Source: a virus. From it: a stretch of 64,000 nucleotides of DNA. The translations under genes and the position numbers were made by a program. The notes below the pieces were generated by a model. It was given only the letters and a program-made list of their open reading frames with translations, searched no databases and had not been told where the DNA came from. Every line of letters starts with the position of its first letter. Position 1 is the first letter of the stretch. The stretch lies in IMG/VR virus record IMGVR_UViG_3300042455_001893, positions 1 through 64,000 of that record, one strand, 5' to 3'. This document shows, piece after piece, positions 47,202 through 54,387 of this stretch.

Positions 47202-47290
47202 TGGTGGACGAGGTAGGAGTCGAACCTACAATGTTTCTTATGTGGCGGATTTACAGTCCGTTGCCTTCAACCAATTCAGCGCACTCGTCC
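47202..47290 (-). tRNA. tRNA-Tyr(GUA)
   Basis: Class II, acceptor GGACGAG/CTCGTCC, anticodon loop CTGTAAA (GUA), variable arm ACATAAGAAACATT, CCA encoded. Confidence 0.95.
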
Positions 47291-47299
47291 AAAATTGTT

Positions 47300-47351
47300 T
47301 ACACTCTCCGCTATGCTTTTAGACACCGTTCAAAGGTGAATGAAGAGTGTA
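47300..47351 (-). ncRNA. Structured element A upstream of tRNA-Tyr
   Basis: TACACTCT/AGAGTGTA (8 bp, perfect) encloses a CACC-GTTCAAA-GGTG hairpin. It lies 10 nt before the tRNA-Tyr 5' end. Confidence 0.5.
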
Positions 47352-47417
47352 TATTAAAACGTACTCGGCTCGTGGCCTTGTCCCCTAAACATTCTAGTTT
47401 TGGAGTACGCTTTAATA
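47352..47417 (-). ncRNA. Structured element B, 15-bp closing stem
   Basis: TATTAAAACGTACTC pairs with 47403-47417 at 14 of 15 positions (one A-C). Inside are GGC-TCGTG-GCC and AAAC-ATTCTA-GTTT hairpins. It abuts element A with no spacer. The region 47418-47530 adds TTATCC/GGATAA and GCAGC/GCTGC hairpins. Confidence 0.6.
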
Positions 47418-47531
47418 TAACTAGTATTTTTTTATCCACACAAGGATAAGCCATCCACTAGTCCGCCCGTTCGCAGCATGTTTTGAGTGCGCTGCCCGGG
47501 CCTCGTTCCCGTAATCTATTGCACTTTTGCG

Positions 47532-47693
47532 TTATTCAGCAAGTTTTTGAAACTGCCTTTCTCGCTCTTCTAGTTGATCTAGCATGTTATTTCTTGCAAA
47601 CTTTTGCCAGATAAGTTTCCTTGTCTGTTCTGCCGTTAGCACAAAATTCTCGCTATGTTCAACTTCGTAGTTTTTATCTATCTCTAATTCCAT
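47532..47693 (-). CDS. 53-residue charged helical protein
   Basis: Short ORF MELEIDKNYEVEHSENFVLT..., ending RERQFQKLAE, after AAGGA. Mostly charged helix. It is the first gene after the terminator at 47709-47739 and precedes the tRNA array. Function unknown. Confidence 0.6.
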   Translation of the reverse strand: MELEIDKNYEVEHSENFVLTAEQTRKLIWQKFARNNMLDQLEERERQFQKLAE

Positions 47694-47708
47694 TTTTCCT
47701 TGCGGAAA

Positions 47709-47739
47709 ACAAAAAACCCCAGGGTTTTAATCCTAGGGT
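47709..47739 (-). terminator. Rho-independent terminator
   Basis: Minus CCCTAGG-ATTAAAA(C)-CCTGGGG (7 bp, one G-U) followed by TTTTTT. It ends the leftward transcript of the 47767-47910 gene. Confidence 0.85.
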
Positions 47740-47766
47740 CCTTTGAAGTTTAAGTGTATTTTGAGT

Positions 47767-47910
47767 TTACACTAACATCTCCACGGACCCCGGCTCTAGC
47801 TCTGGTGTACGATCATATGATAGACTATTAATCGCTAACCAGCAAGAGGCCATCACGCCTACCTGCTTAGGTATCGAATTAAAATGACTAAAAGATGATC
47901 TGAGTTTCAT
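47767..47910 (-). CDS. Small phage protein (47 aa)
   Basis: From ATG 47910 (MKLRSSFSHFNSIPKQVGVM). No motif. Preceded by two perfect early promoters and followed by a terminator, so it forms a monocistronic, probably strongly expressed early unit, typical of host-takeover proteins. That role is inference. Confidence 0.5.
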   Translation of the reverse strand: MKLRSSFSHFNSIPKQVGVMASCWLAINSLSYDRTPELEPGSVEMLV

Positions 47911-47967
47911 TTGCTTTCTTTTCCTTTCTTTTCCTTTTATAGACAACACCTTGCTGTCTATGTTTTA

Positions 47968-47996
47968 ATTATACAGTTATTTAGTCTCTGTGTCAA
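47968..47996 (-). promoter_or_regulatory. Sigma70-type early promoter, perfect (proximal)
   Basis: Minus TTGACA (47991-47996), 17 bp, TATAAT (47968-47973). Confidence 0.88.
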
Positions 47997-48053
47997 CCTT
48001 TATTTGCATTTTAGGCAAAATAAATTTTGACGCCTTCCTAACCAACTGTATGT

Positions 48054-48082
48054 ATTATATTGTCTTTTTATTTATGTGTCAA
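48054..48082 (-). promoter_or_regulatory. Sigma70-type early promoter, perfect (distal)
   Basis: Minus TTGACA (48077-48082), 17 bp, TATAAT (48054-48059). Tandem with the proximal promoter 86 bp downstream. Confidence 0.88.
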
Positions 48083-48100
48083 TAGAAATACGGTCACATT

Positions 48101-48120
48101 ATGTGGCTTTTTTGCCACAT
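48101..48120 (-). terminator. Hairpin after orf 48121, possible terminator
   Basis: ATGTGGC and GCCACAT (7 bp) with a 6-nt homopolymer loop, immediately after the stop. There is no U-run after it on the minus strand, so it is weak or acts as a 3'-end stabiliser. Confidence 0.45.
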
Positions 48121-48375
48121 TTAATCAAATGTTGATTCGCCGCTGATTAGAATGTGTTTGCCAATTTCAAAAAGACCCACGCTGCCGGGCAGGTCCATTG
48201 CAGCCACATGTATCTGGCACTCTCCACTATTGTCAATTGAGCAGGCAACGAATTCTTTTATGACACCTTGGTCAATTGACTGCCTGATAAAGTCAACCAC
48301 CTCCAGCATGGCTTTTTTTTGCTCTTCTTCTTGAATCTGTTCTTTGCGTCTGCTGTTAATGCTTACGACTTCCAT
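48121..48375 (-). CDS. Conserved phage protein (84 aa)
   Basis: MEVVSINSRRKEQIQEEEQK helix, then a beta-rich half (FVACSIDNSGECQIHVAAMD). Follows the clpP gene by 10 nt, same operon. Function unknown. Confidence 0.6.
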   Translation of the reverse strand: MEVVSINSRRKEQIQEEEQKKAMLEVVDFIRQSIDQGVIKEFVACSIDNSGECQIHVAAMDLPGSVGLFEIGKHILISGESTFD

Positions 48376-48385
48376 ATTTGACCTT

Positions 48386-48973
48386 TTATATTAAATGATC
48401 GGCAATGCCGAGTTCGATGGCTTCTTGTGCTGTTAGATAAACATCACTGGCTGGCAACAGTTTTGTTTTAATTCTTGATGGGGCTAATCCGGTTGCGTTC
48501 TTAAGTATGTCAACCATCTTCTTGTTTAACATCTCATTCTCTTTCATTTCTGCTTTTAGGTCGTGAAACTTGGCGTCAGTTCCGCCGGAGAATTGATGAC
48601 ACATAATACCTGTGTTGGCTGCAATGTGTCTTTCTCCATGATCGCCACTGGTAAAAATCAAAAATGCAGCACTCATAACACTGCCTATACCCACAGTGCG
48701 AACAATGTGTTTGCTGTTTCGCATGATGTCAATGAGAGCAAATGCCTGGTAAAGATCTCCGCCCGATGAATTAACATACAGAGTAAGAACTTTTTCTTTA
48801 GCTTCTAGATTTTCGTAGACCAACCATTTGATGCATTCGTTGACGTTTTCTTCGGTAATTTCGCCGGTTAGAAAATGAACCGAATTTTCCAGTAATTTTA
48901 TGCCAATACGATCGCTGGCGTTAAATTCGTCTATTTTTTTCACTGCTGCCCCTTGCGTACTATTACTTATCAT
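48386..48973 (-). CDS. clpP: ClpP-like serine protease
   Basis: 195 residues, close to bacterial ClpP. LYVNSSGGDLYQAFALIDIM and IMCHQFSGG are family blocks. The triad is Ser101 (VMSAAF), His126 and Asp177 (PASDVYLTAQEA), with the same Ser-His spacing (25) as E. coli ClpP. The nucleophile motif is altered from A-S-M-G to M-S-A-A. It could use host ClpX/ClpA or process capsid proteins, as phage ClpP-type prohead proteases do; the position among early small genes favours a regulatory role. A TATAAT at 48982-48987 lies just before the ATG. Confidence 0.88.
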   Translation of the reverse strand: MISNSTQGAAVKKIDEFNASDRIGIKLLENSVHFLTGEITEENVNECIKWLVYENLEAKEKVLTLYVNSSGGDLYQAFALIDIMRNSKHIVRTVGIGSVMSAAFLIFTSGDHGERHIAANTGIMCHQFSGGTDAKFHDLKAEMKENEMLNKKMVDILKNATGLAPSRIKTKLLPASDVYLTAQEAIELGIADHLI

Positions 48974-48990
48974 ATCTAGTAATTATACTA

Positions 48991-49371
48991 TCAGTTAATA
49001 GAGAATACACCTACAGCCCAGCCAATAATAACGATATAGGTCAAATAATGGAGAGCTTGATCTAGCCCAAACCAAACCCAAAATGTGCGATCTGCAGGAG
49101 TCAGCCCTTGATTCAACTGTTGTTTTGCCCAATCGATATGATAGTGTGCTACCATGTCAAATAGTGCGGCAAAAACTGCCATTGTGCCTAAAAATGGCAA
49201 CAAAATAACCCAAGTCCAAACTCCGTGCATAGTGGCGTGATGTACCCCACCCTCTGCACCGTAGATGCCCTTTTGTTCTAGCATATAGGGAAATTGCAGT
49301 AGAAAATCACATATAAAATGTTTAATGCCAAAGAGAGCCAAAAGCAGTATAATCAGCTGTATTTCAGTCAT
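48991..49371 (-). CDS. DUF3307-like membrane protein
   Basis: 126 residues from ATG 49371 (ATGA overlap with the upstream stop). Four hydrophobic segments (about 3-22, 45-75, 95-125). KHFICDFLLQFPYMLEQK and HHATMHGVWTW match the H-x3-D-F-x-L-Q ... H-x3-H pattern of DUF3307 proteins. Unknown function in the inner membrane. Confidence 0.7.
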   Translation of the reverse strand: MTEIQLIILLLALFGIKHFICDFLLQFPYMLEQKGIYGAEGGVHHATMHGVWTWVILLPFLGTMAVFAALFDMVAHYHIDWAKQQLNQGLTPADRTFWVWFGLDQALHYLTYIVIIGWAVGVFSIN

Positions 49372-49589
49372 ACAACTTTGCCCAATCCTAACCAAATAAG
49401 TTGATCTAATTCTGTTTGATAATCTTGTCCTAGTCTACGTTTTTCATAGATCGCTCGTAGTACATCTGTCCCATCACCGTAGTTCATAACACCTGAGCCA
49501 CGTGACTCCAATTCTTCAATTAGATCATCGGTGTCAAAGTCACTTAAATCAACATCTACTTCGACTTCTTTATACATAGTTTTATACAT
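49368..49589 (-). CDS. Small acidic phage protein (73 aa)
   Basis: An acidic N-terminal half (EVEVDVDLSDFDTDDLIEEL) and a helical C-terminus (VLRAIYEKRRLG). Overlaps both neighbours by 1-4 bp. Function unknown. Confidence 0.6.
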   Translation of the reverse strand: MYKTMYKEVEVDVDLSDFDTDDLIEELESRGSGVMNYGDGTDVLRAIYEKRRLGQDYQTELDQLIWLGLGKVV

Positions 49590-49774
49590 TATACAAAATC
49601 CTTAAACATCTGCTTACGGCCATCTTCGCCAATATGCAGATCAAACAGATCTTTTACTGTGGTCAGCATGGCGCAGGCCAACATGAGCTGATCATGTCTG
49701 TCGTCACACATCATGATCTGACGATCAATGGGTTCCATTAGTTCTATCATTCGTTCTTTTATAGGATCATTCAT
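49589..49774 (-). CDS. Small helical phage protein (61 aa)
   Basis: MNDPIKERMIELMEPIDRQI, then CDDRHDQLMLACAMLTTVKD. Helical, charged. Coupled to its neighbours. Unknown function. Confidence 0.6.
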   Translation of the reverse strand: MNDPIKERMIELMEPIDRQIMMCDDRHDQLMLACAMLTTVKDLFDLHIGEDGRKQMFKDFV

Positions 49775-50228
49775 TTTTTTCCTTGGTAAGTTCGCACATC
49801 AATTGAAAGTGATCGTAGGCTTTGCGTACACTTTCGTGTTGCATCAGTTTGTCTGCTTCCTCTTGCATGGCCTTAACACCAGCTTCCGCATGATCTCTGT
49901 AACTACCATAGGTCAACGGACATAATTCATCTCCAAACTCTTTGGCTAGCTTCTCCCAGGCTTTCTTTTGTCCGGGAGTAATAGGAGTTCTCTGTGGCTT
50001 CATTTCGCTGGCTTTGGATATGGCTCGACAGATGGCATCTTCAGCCACACGGCCTGCCGCAATCATGGCAGCATAGTTAGGATCAATATTAAAACAGCGA
50101 GACTGCCCTCCGGGGTAAGACATAACCAAGTGAGTACCTTTTGTAAAGCTATCCAACAGGTCATTATCATACTCTGCCACAGGGACATAACGTCTTCCAA
50201 GTTTTTCATAATAGATCTTTTTAGTCAT
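49767..50228 (-). CDS. Conserved phage protein (153 aa)
   Basis: MTKKIYYEKLGRRYVPVAEY followed by YPGGQSRCFNIDPNYAAMIA and a long helical region. A common marine-phage type without known function. Confidence 0.65.
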   Translation of the reverse strand: MTKKIYYEKLGRRYVPVAEYDNDLLDSFTKGTHLVMSYPGGQSRCFNIDPNYAAMIAAGRVAEDAICRAISKASEMKPQRTPITPGQKKAWEKLAKEFGDELCPLTYGSYRDHAEAGVKAMQEEADKLMQHESVRKAYDHFQLMCELTKEKNE

Positions 50229-50234
50229 ACTGTA

Positions 50235-50456
50235 TTAGACGAAATCGTATGAGCGTTCAAAAATAGGGCCATCACAAATATACAACTCGCCATCAATGCC
50301 ACGCATTAGGTAGTCACCGGGCTTGCCCTGTTTGTAATTGCCTTCCAGTGTGTTAACACGAAATTCCTCATCAATTTTTTTAGCATGAACAACAATAGGA
50401 CGCTTAACACAGGCACCCATGTCCGCTACTTGTTCAAATGTATCAAATGTTTTCAT
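50235..50456 (-). CDS. Small conserved phage protein (73 aa)
   Basis: Beta-rich, with V-H-A-K-K-I-D-E-E-F and G-K-P-G-D-Y-L-M-R-G-I-D-G-E-L-Y-I-C blocks, as in a phage family that often carries P-G-D-x-L. Function unknown. Confidence 0.65.
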   Translation of the reverse strand: MKTFDTFEQVADMGACVKRPIVVHAKKIDEEFRVNTLEGNYKQGKPGDYLMRGIDGELYICDGPIFERSYDFV

Positions 50457-50458
50457 AA

Positions 50459-50626
50459 TTAATGTACCGCCTCTTTTGCGTCTACTTCACACTCAACGAC
50501 CCAATTGTTAAATTCTGTAAACTTGTTTACATTGACTCCGAGTCCTACAGCTTCATTTACAAAATGTTGTAGGAGTGAATTGTAGAGTTCATCTGGCATT
50601 GTGTTTTTATCAAATTTAATTTTCAT
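50459..50626 (-). CDS. 55-residue small protein
   Basis: Short ORF MKIKFDKNTMPDELYNSLLQ..., ending DAKEAVH. Starts inside the 3' end of the upstream gene and ends 2 nt before the next ATG. Good codon pattern and coupling. Function unknown. Confidence 0.6.
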   Translation of the reverse strand: MKIKFDKNTMPDELYNSLLQHFVNEAVGLGVNVNKFTEFNNWVVECEVDAKEAVH

Positions 50627-50894
50627 ATGTTTTCCAAGTGTTTGTTTCGTTGTCCCAATGTCGTCGATCGTAAAAATTAAAATGAATGTTATAGCCTAGC
50701 AGGCCCAAAGATAATTCAAATCCTGCATGGTCTTGTCTAACAGTAAAGTTAAATTCAAACTCAACTAGACCGCCTGATAGATACTGTTCTATCTCCCAGC
50801 ATTTATTTTCAGTAAGCTGTCCGTTGATGTTGCTAAGATAGTAAAATCTTGATCGACGCCACGGATTATCTATACTAAAATTTATGTGTATCAT
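50616..50894 (-). CDS. Conserved phage protein (92 aa)
   Basis: Starts INFSIDNPW and contains an F-N-F-T-V-R-Q-D-H-A-G-F-E-L block and a Y-D-R-R-H-W-D end; beta-rich with many aromatics. Familiar from T4-like marine phages, function unknown. Confidence 0.65.
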   Translation of the reverse strand: MIHINFSIDNPWRRSRFYYLSNINGQLTENKCWEIEQYLSGGLVEFEFNFTVRQDHAGFELSLGLLGYNIHFNFYDRRHWDNETNTWKTYEN

Positions 50895-51082
50895 TCTGGT
50901 AGTGGTCTAAATCTAGATAAAAAACTTTCTCGATAACAACTGTATTCTCTATTTTTGCTTTCTGGCAAATGATCATTGATGTAGTGAATCCAAGTATGAT
51001 TTTCTACTTCCACAATCTGTATTACCCTAAAAATCTTACCGTTGCCGCCATCCCATTTACTGCCTTCTTTGATTATTGTCAT
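50891..51082 (-). CDS. Small conserved phage protein (63 aa)
   Basis: Beta-rich, GSKWDGGNGKIFRVIQIVEV then HTWIHY. Probably a small SH3/Tudor-like barrel. ATGA coupling to the next gene. Confidence 0.55.
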   Translation of the reverse strand: MTIIKEGSKWDGGNGKIFRVIQIVEVENHTWIHYINDHLPESKNREYSCYRESFLSRFRPLPE

Positions 51083-51085
51083 GTT

Positions 51086-51490
51086 TTATCCTTTCCAATT
51101 TTCTTTTACATCCTCTGGAACTTGTACAGTCATATGTAGCATGAATCTGTAGGCTTCCCATGCTGTTTTGGCTGCATGGTTATTGGCCATGTTAGTAGGG
51201 AATAGGTCGGCCCAAATTGCGCCTTCGGGAATACGAAAAGCACGAATATCTTGTAGACGAGGTTGAAACACCTTGCCTTCGTTGTACAATCGCATGCCTA
51301 CTTCCATACACTGCTCTTCGTCTAGTCCTTCTAGATAATCATGACGATACATATAATCTTGAATGCAGAATTTAACGGTTTCTATATCGCGAAGTGCAGT
51401 ACCCGAAATGATCCAAGCAACATCGTCATAACTCACTTCACCATTGACAATGTCTCGAATACATCGTCCAAAACTGAAACCTATTTTCAT
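51086..51490 (-). CDS. Conserved phage protein (134 aa)
   Basis: MKIGFSFGRCIRDIVNGEVS, mixed helix/strand, AIWADLFPTNMANNHAAKTA near the C-terminus. No domain recognised. Confidence 0.6.
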   Translation of the reverse strand: MKIGFSFGRCIRDIVNGEVSYDDVAWIISGTALRDIETVKFCIQDYMYRHDYLEGLDEEQCMEVGMRLYNEGKVFQPRLQDIRAFRIPEGAIWADLFPTNMANNHAAKTAWEAYRFMLHMTVQVPEDVKENWKG

Positions 51491-51714
51491 TTTTGTGTTC
51501 TCTGTAGTTCTTGCAGAAGTTCGTTCATCATTTTAAATTGCGATTGTATCTGTTTTTTAAGTTCTTCGGGACTCTGAGTGGGCAAACACTCTGCTGAGTA
51601 CTGTGCTGATTTTGACATCATCGCACGTTGTTGCAGGCAAGCAGTGAGATCGTTGTAAGACACCAACGGTGTAATAGCACCCAGATTAGTAATTAGTACC
51701 AATTGATATAACAT
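51487..51714 (-). CDS. Small phage protein with hydrophobic N-terminus (75 aa)
   Basis: A hydrophobic start (MLYQLVLITNLGAITPLVS) may be a membrane anchor or uncleaved signal; then a charged coiled-coil-like helix (EELKKQIQSQFKMMNELLQE). GGAG before the ATG. It has its own early promoter. Confidence 0.55.
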   Translation of the reverse strand: MLYQLVLITNLGAITPLVSYNDLTACLQQRAMMSKSAQYSAECLPTQSPEELKKQIQSQFKMMNELLQELQRTQK

Positions 51715-51743
51715 GCCAACTCCTAGTAATTAACGATATGTAT

Positions 51744-51772
51744 ATTATAACACCATACTGCTCACAAGTCAA
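51744..51772 (-). promoter_or_regulatory. Sigma70-type early promoter
   Basis: Minus TTGACT (51767-51772), 17 bp, TATAAT (51744-51749). It restarts transcription inside the leftward early operon. Confidence 0.85.
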
Positions 51773-52026
51773 CCCCAACGCAACATAAAGAGTACAGCAT
51801 CTTTGGAATCTTCAAAAAGAAATTCTGCACCGTTTCGTTCAAACTGGCCCTTACAATTATCCGATAACCAATTGGTGATATCTATGGCATGATTGTTGTC
51901 CGTTAGTCGACTGATTTTAAATCGAGTCCAACCAATGCCTTCAAACAGACCCCAAAGTACCTCTCGATCTATTTCTCTAGCCATTTCACTAGCGGCCTTA
52001 TTGGCAATTTCTTCTTCTAGTGTCAT
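51769..52026 (-). CDS. Paralogous small phage protein, 'DAVLFMLRW' family
   Basis: 85 residues from ATG 52026 (ATGA overlap). N-terminal helix, then RFKISRLTDNNHAIDITNWL and a C-terminal EDSKDAVLFMLRWG. The end motif D-A-x-x-F-x-L-x-W/Y recurs in neighbouring genes. Function unknown. Confidence 0.65.
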   Translation of the reverse strand: MTLEEEIANKAASEMAREIDREVLWGLFEGIGWTRFKISRLTDNNHAIDITNWLSDNCKGQFERNGAEFLFEDSKDAVLFMLRWG

Positions 52027-52280
52027 GCCCATTTCATTGCAAACATAGTTGCATCCTGTTCATTTTGAAAATACCAAGCACGACCGGTTGGGTGTGCAAG
52101 ATCACGGAATTTGTTTTGACAATTCTCTAAACACCATGTGAGTTTTTCTGCAAAGTCATCATCTCGTAACACTATAGCATGATAGGTACCTAATAGTGTC
52201 ATTAGCTTATCGTCTACTTTGAGATGTTCTTCTGCCCGTTGAGCCCTCATAATAGTTGGAGTTGGATCCGGATCTATCAT
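52023..52280 (-). CDS. Paralogous small phage protein, 'DATMFAMKW' family
   Basis: 85 residues. The second half (TWCLENCQNKFRDLAHPTGR, then WYFQNEQDATMFAMKW) shows the family pattern: W-x-x-x-N-C-x, a helix, an aromatic strand, then D-A-x-x-F. ATGA coupling. Confidence 0.65.
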   Translation of the reverse strand: MIDPDPTPTIMRAQRAEEHLKVDDKLMTLLGTYHAIVLRDDDFAEKLTWCLENCQNKFRDLAHPTGRAWYFQNEQDATMFAMKWA

Positions 52281-52639
52281 TTACCGTGTCTCAACAACCA
52301 TTCTGTTAGCCTGGCACCCTGTAATTTGGCACGGACTTGATACTTGTAACCACGATCAAAGTGATCTACCATTCTATGCCATACAGGAGTTTCGACTGCA
52401 TGTTCCATTATCCATTTGCCTTGTTCGCTCTGTTGCCAGTCCCAAAGCGGTTGGGCAGCATATAGGTCTGGGTCTTCTACATCTCCCATTGTAAATGTAT
52501 ATACTATGATTTCTTTGGTTTCTTCTACACGATCATCTATTATCATATACTGATATATAGTCTTAGTGGGTCGGTCGCCAAGAAAAATGTATTCATGCCC
52601 CCACTGATCAGTTTCCCATTTGAATTTCATTTTAGACAT
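52277..52639 (-). CDS. Phage protein (120 aa), unknown
   Basis: From ATG 52639 (MSKMKFKWETDQWGHEYIFL), overlapping the upstream stop. Beta-rich N-terminal half, Trp-rich second half (LWDWQQSEQGKWIMEHA). It may be a distant member of the neighbouring family but lacks the terminal motif. Confidence 0.6.
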   Translation of the reverse strand: MSKMKFKWETDQWGHEYIFLGDRPTKTIYQYMIIDDRVEETKEIIVYTFTMGDVEDPDLYAAQPLWDWQQSEQGKWIMEHAVETPVWHRMVDHFDRGYKYQVRAKLQGARLTEWLLRHGK

Positions 52640-52883
52640 TGCCTCTGCCCCCAAATTTCAGCATGAACATCATGGCATCACGTTCATCTGTAAACTGAAA
52701 GTACAAGGCATGATAGTGCTCTTCACGCCATAGTTCTTTACAGTTGTTTATACACCACACAGCCATTTCTTCAACCTGGGCAACAGTTATCTGATTGAAG
52801 TTTACTCTATAGGGAAACACAGCTCTAGCCCTAGTGCTGAGAACTTCATTAATTGTACCTACTCTAGTCTTGGCCATTACCAT
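52632..52883 (-). CDS. Paralogous small phage protein, 'DAMMFMLKF' family
   Basis: 83 residues. WCINNCKELWREEHYHALYF, then Q-F-T-D-E-R-D-A-M-M-F-M-L-K-F is the clearest form of the family pattern. Overlaps both neighbours. Confidence 0.65.
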   Translation of the reverse strand: MVMAKTRVGTINEVLSTRARAVFPYRVNFNQITVAQVEEMAVWCINNCKELWREEHYHALYFQFTDERDAMMFMLKFGGRGNV

Positions 52884-53175
52884 ATTTTAACAGGAACATT
52901 GTGCGTTTTTGATCATCATAAAAATCCAATCGAACAGTATGCTGTGATTTTTTGCCTTCATACCATCCTAACTCTACTACCGGCCACCATTCACCGCCCT
53001 CTGGAGGTCTAACATATTCCGTATCCTTTACGTATTCTCTATGATCACGTAGTGTGAAACCTAAGACATCTTTCATCTTTGTTCGTGAAAGATACACAGA
53101 GGGCTTTTCACGTTGTTTAATACGCTCGAGCACACTGGTCCATTGACCAGGAGTCATCACAATTGGCTTACTCAT
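52864..53175 (-). CDS. Paralogous small phage protein ('KRTMFLLKY' end)
   Basis: 103 residues. DFYDDQKRTMFLLKYG is the terminal family motif in degraded form. The N-terminal part is distinct (MTPGQWTSVLERIKQREKPS). Confidence 0.6.
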   Translation of the reverse strand: MSKPIVMTPGQWTSVLERIKQREKPSVYLSRTKMKDVLGFTLRDHREYVKDTEYVRPPEGGEWWPVVELGWYEGKKSQHTVRLDFYDDQKRTMFLLKYGNGQD

Positions 53176-53398
53176 TTAACCACTTTTGTATAATGGTGTT
53201 AGCTTCTTTTAGGTCTCGAGTATTCCAAAGACGGTATTCTTCGTTGTGCCCGCGATCTCCATCATTGAGATAGATTTTACCAATCTCTGGAAAATAATTC
53301 AAGAACGCCTGCCCAAGTCGATAGTGAGGATTACGCATGAATTCCATAATCCAATGCTGTTCAAATTCCTTGTAGCGTTCTTTTGAAATCACATCCAC
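53168..53398 (-). CDS. Small phage protein (76 aa), probable paralogue
   Basis: GTG start 53398 overlapping the upstream stop. YRLWNTRDLKEANTIIQKWL at the end matches the family only loosely. Unknown function. Confidence 0.55.
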   Translation of the reverse strand: MDVISKERYKEFEQHWIMEFMRNPHYRLGQAFLNYFPEIGKIYLNDGDRGHNEEYRLWNTRDLKEANTIIQKWLNE

Positions 53399-53658
53399 AT
53401 CAACTGGAATACAGTTGCCTCAACGTCTTCTTTAATGTAGATGGTCCACATAGGATCGCCGCTGTTAAAACGATGACACATATCCGCAGTCGGACAGACT
53501 CTCTTCATCCATTCTTCAAATGCTCGATCATCCTCGGGATATACCCAACAGTACCAACCGCGAGGAGGAGGATCTAAAATCAATTCTTTAATAGGATGCC
53601 CGGCATTAGGGGAAGTTTTACCATCTTCAAACCTCCAATGATGCACACTGACTTTCAC
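53389..53658 (-). CDS. Paralogous small phage protein ('EATVFQLMW' end)
   Basis: 89 residues, GTG start (GTGA overlap). PPPRGWYCWVYPEDDRAFEE in the middle, and KEDVEATVFQLMWM as the family end. Confidence 0.6.
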   Translation of the reverse strand: MKVSVHHWRFEDGKTSPNAGHPIKELILDPPPRGWYCWVYPEDDRAFEEWMKRVCPTADMCHRFNSGDPMWTIYIKEDVEATVFQLMWM

Positions 53659-53975
53659 GACCAGGTCCTGTGTTTTTCAGCCACCCATTCGTTGCCGTCA
53701 TATTCCGCAATTTCCCATTCAACATCACCAGGTACCTCAACAATTTTTAGATTGGCGTGGTCTCCGTTTGCTGCCATGCCTAGGTCTCTCACAATCTTTA
53801 CAAGATAAGGATCGTCTCTAGGAATCTCTCGTCCGTACCATTTTGGATCAGTTATACCTGCCATCTGTTTGTATTCTTTTTCAGCACGGCCGCTGAGTCC
53901 AAATCCACCATAGCAGGTATTGATAACAATAAATTGAATACCCCTGAGAGTTTTAATCAGTTGTTCGTGTGTCAT
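53655..53975 (-). CDS. Phage protein (106 aa), unknown
   Basis: From ATG 53975 (MTHEQLIKTLRGIQFIVINT), ATGA overlap. Contains GRAEKEYKQMAGITDPKWYG and a C-terminal beta strand (NLKIVEVPGDVEWEIAEYDG). No domain known. Confidence 0.6.
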   Translation of the reverse strand: MTHEQLIKTLRGIQFIVINTCYGGFGLSGRAEKEYKQMAGITDPKWYGREIPRDDPYLVKIVRDLGMAANGDHANLKIVEVPGDVEWEIAEYDGNEWVAEKHRTWS

Positions 53976-54208
53976 AGTTTCTCTCCGCAATGTGGACATA
54001 GTTTGGTTGTAGCATTACGCATTTCTTTTAGTGTCTTGTTTAGTTTACGAGAATCAGCAATAATCCTGCGTATACTCTTACGATCCCTATCGTGTTTGGC
54101 CTTGCCCAATTCTTCTTTAAGGTGTAGCTTCATTTTCTGAAGACGGCCTTCAAAGATTTCAATAAAGCCTGTTATGCCCGGGCTTTTGTCTGCAGGTGTA
54201 CCACTCAT
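53972..54208 (-). CDS. Small basic helical protein with C-terminal CxxC
   Basis: 78 residues. A long basic helix (KMKLHLKEELGKAKHDRDRK) and a terminal CPHCGEKL, half a zinc ribbon that could dimerise around zinc. ATGA coupled. Confidence 0.6.
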   Translation of the reverse strand: MSGTPADKSPGITGFIEIFEGRLQKMKLHLKEELGKAKHDRDRKSIRRIIADSRKLNKTLKEMRNATTKLCPHCGEKL

Positions 54209-54387
54209 TCTTCTAATCCTATTGCACGTCTAAAATGTTGTTCCAGTGTAGTTTCAGCCATTCGAGTCTGGTGAAAGGATTCTACACACCGTTCTATGAT
54301 CAGTTGCGCAAACAGATCTAACCCTTCTTGATCAGGATTAAAATCTATACCTGCACATTGTTTAAGTTCTTTAAGTCTAGTGTTCAT
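54205..54387 (-). CDS. Small phage protein (60 aa)
   Basis: MNTRLKELKQCAGIDFNPDQ, LDLFAQLIIERCVESF. A small helical type that recurs in marine T4-like phages. Unknown function. Confidence 0.6.
   Translation of the reverse strand: MNTRLKELKQCAGIDFNPDQEGLDLFAQLIIERCVESFHQTRMAETTLEQHFRRAIGLEE

Noticed and set aside
47460-47530. Possible extra tRNA
   Set aside because: Hairpins are present but no T loop of the G-T-T-C-R-A type, no acceptor pairing and no CCA in place.
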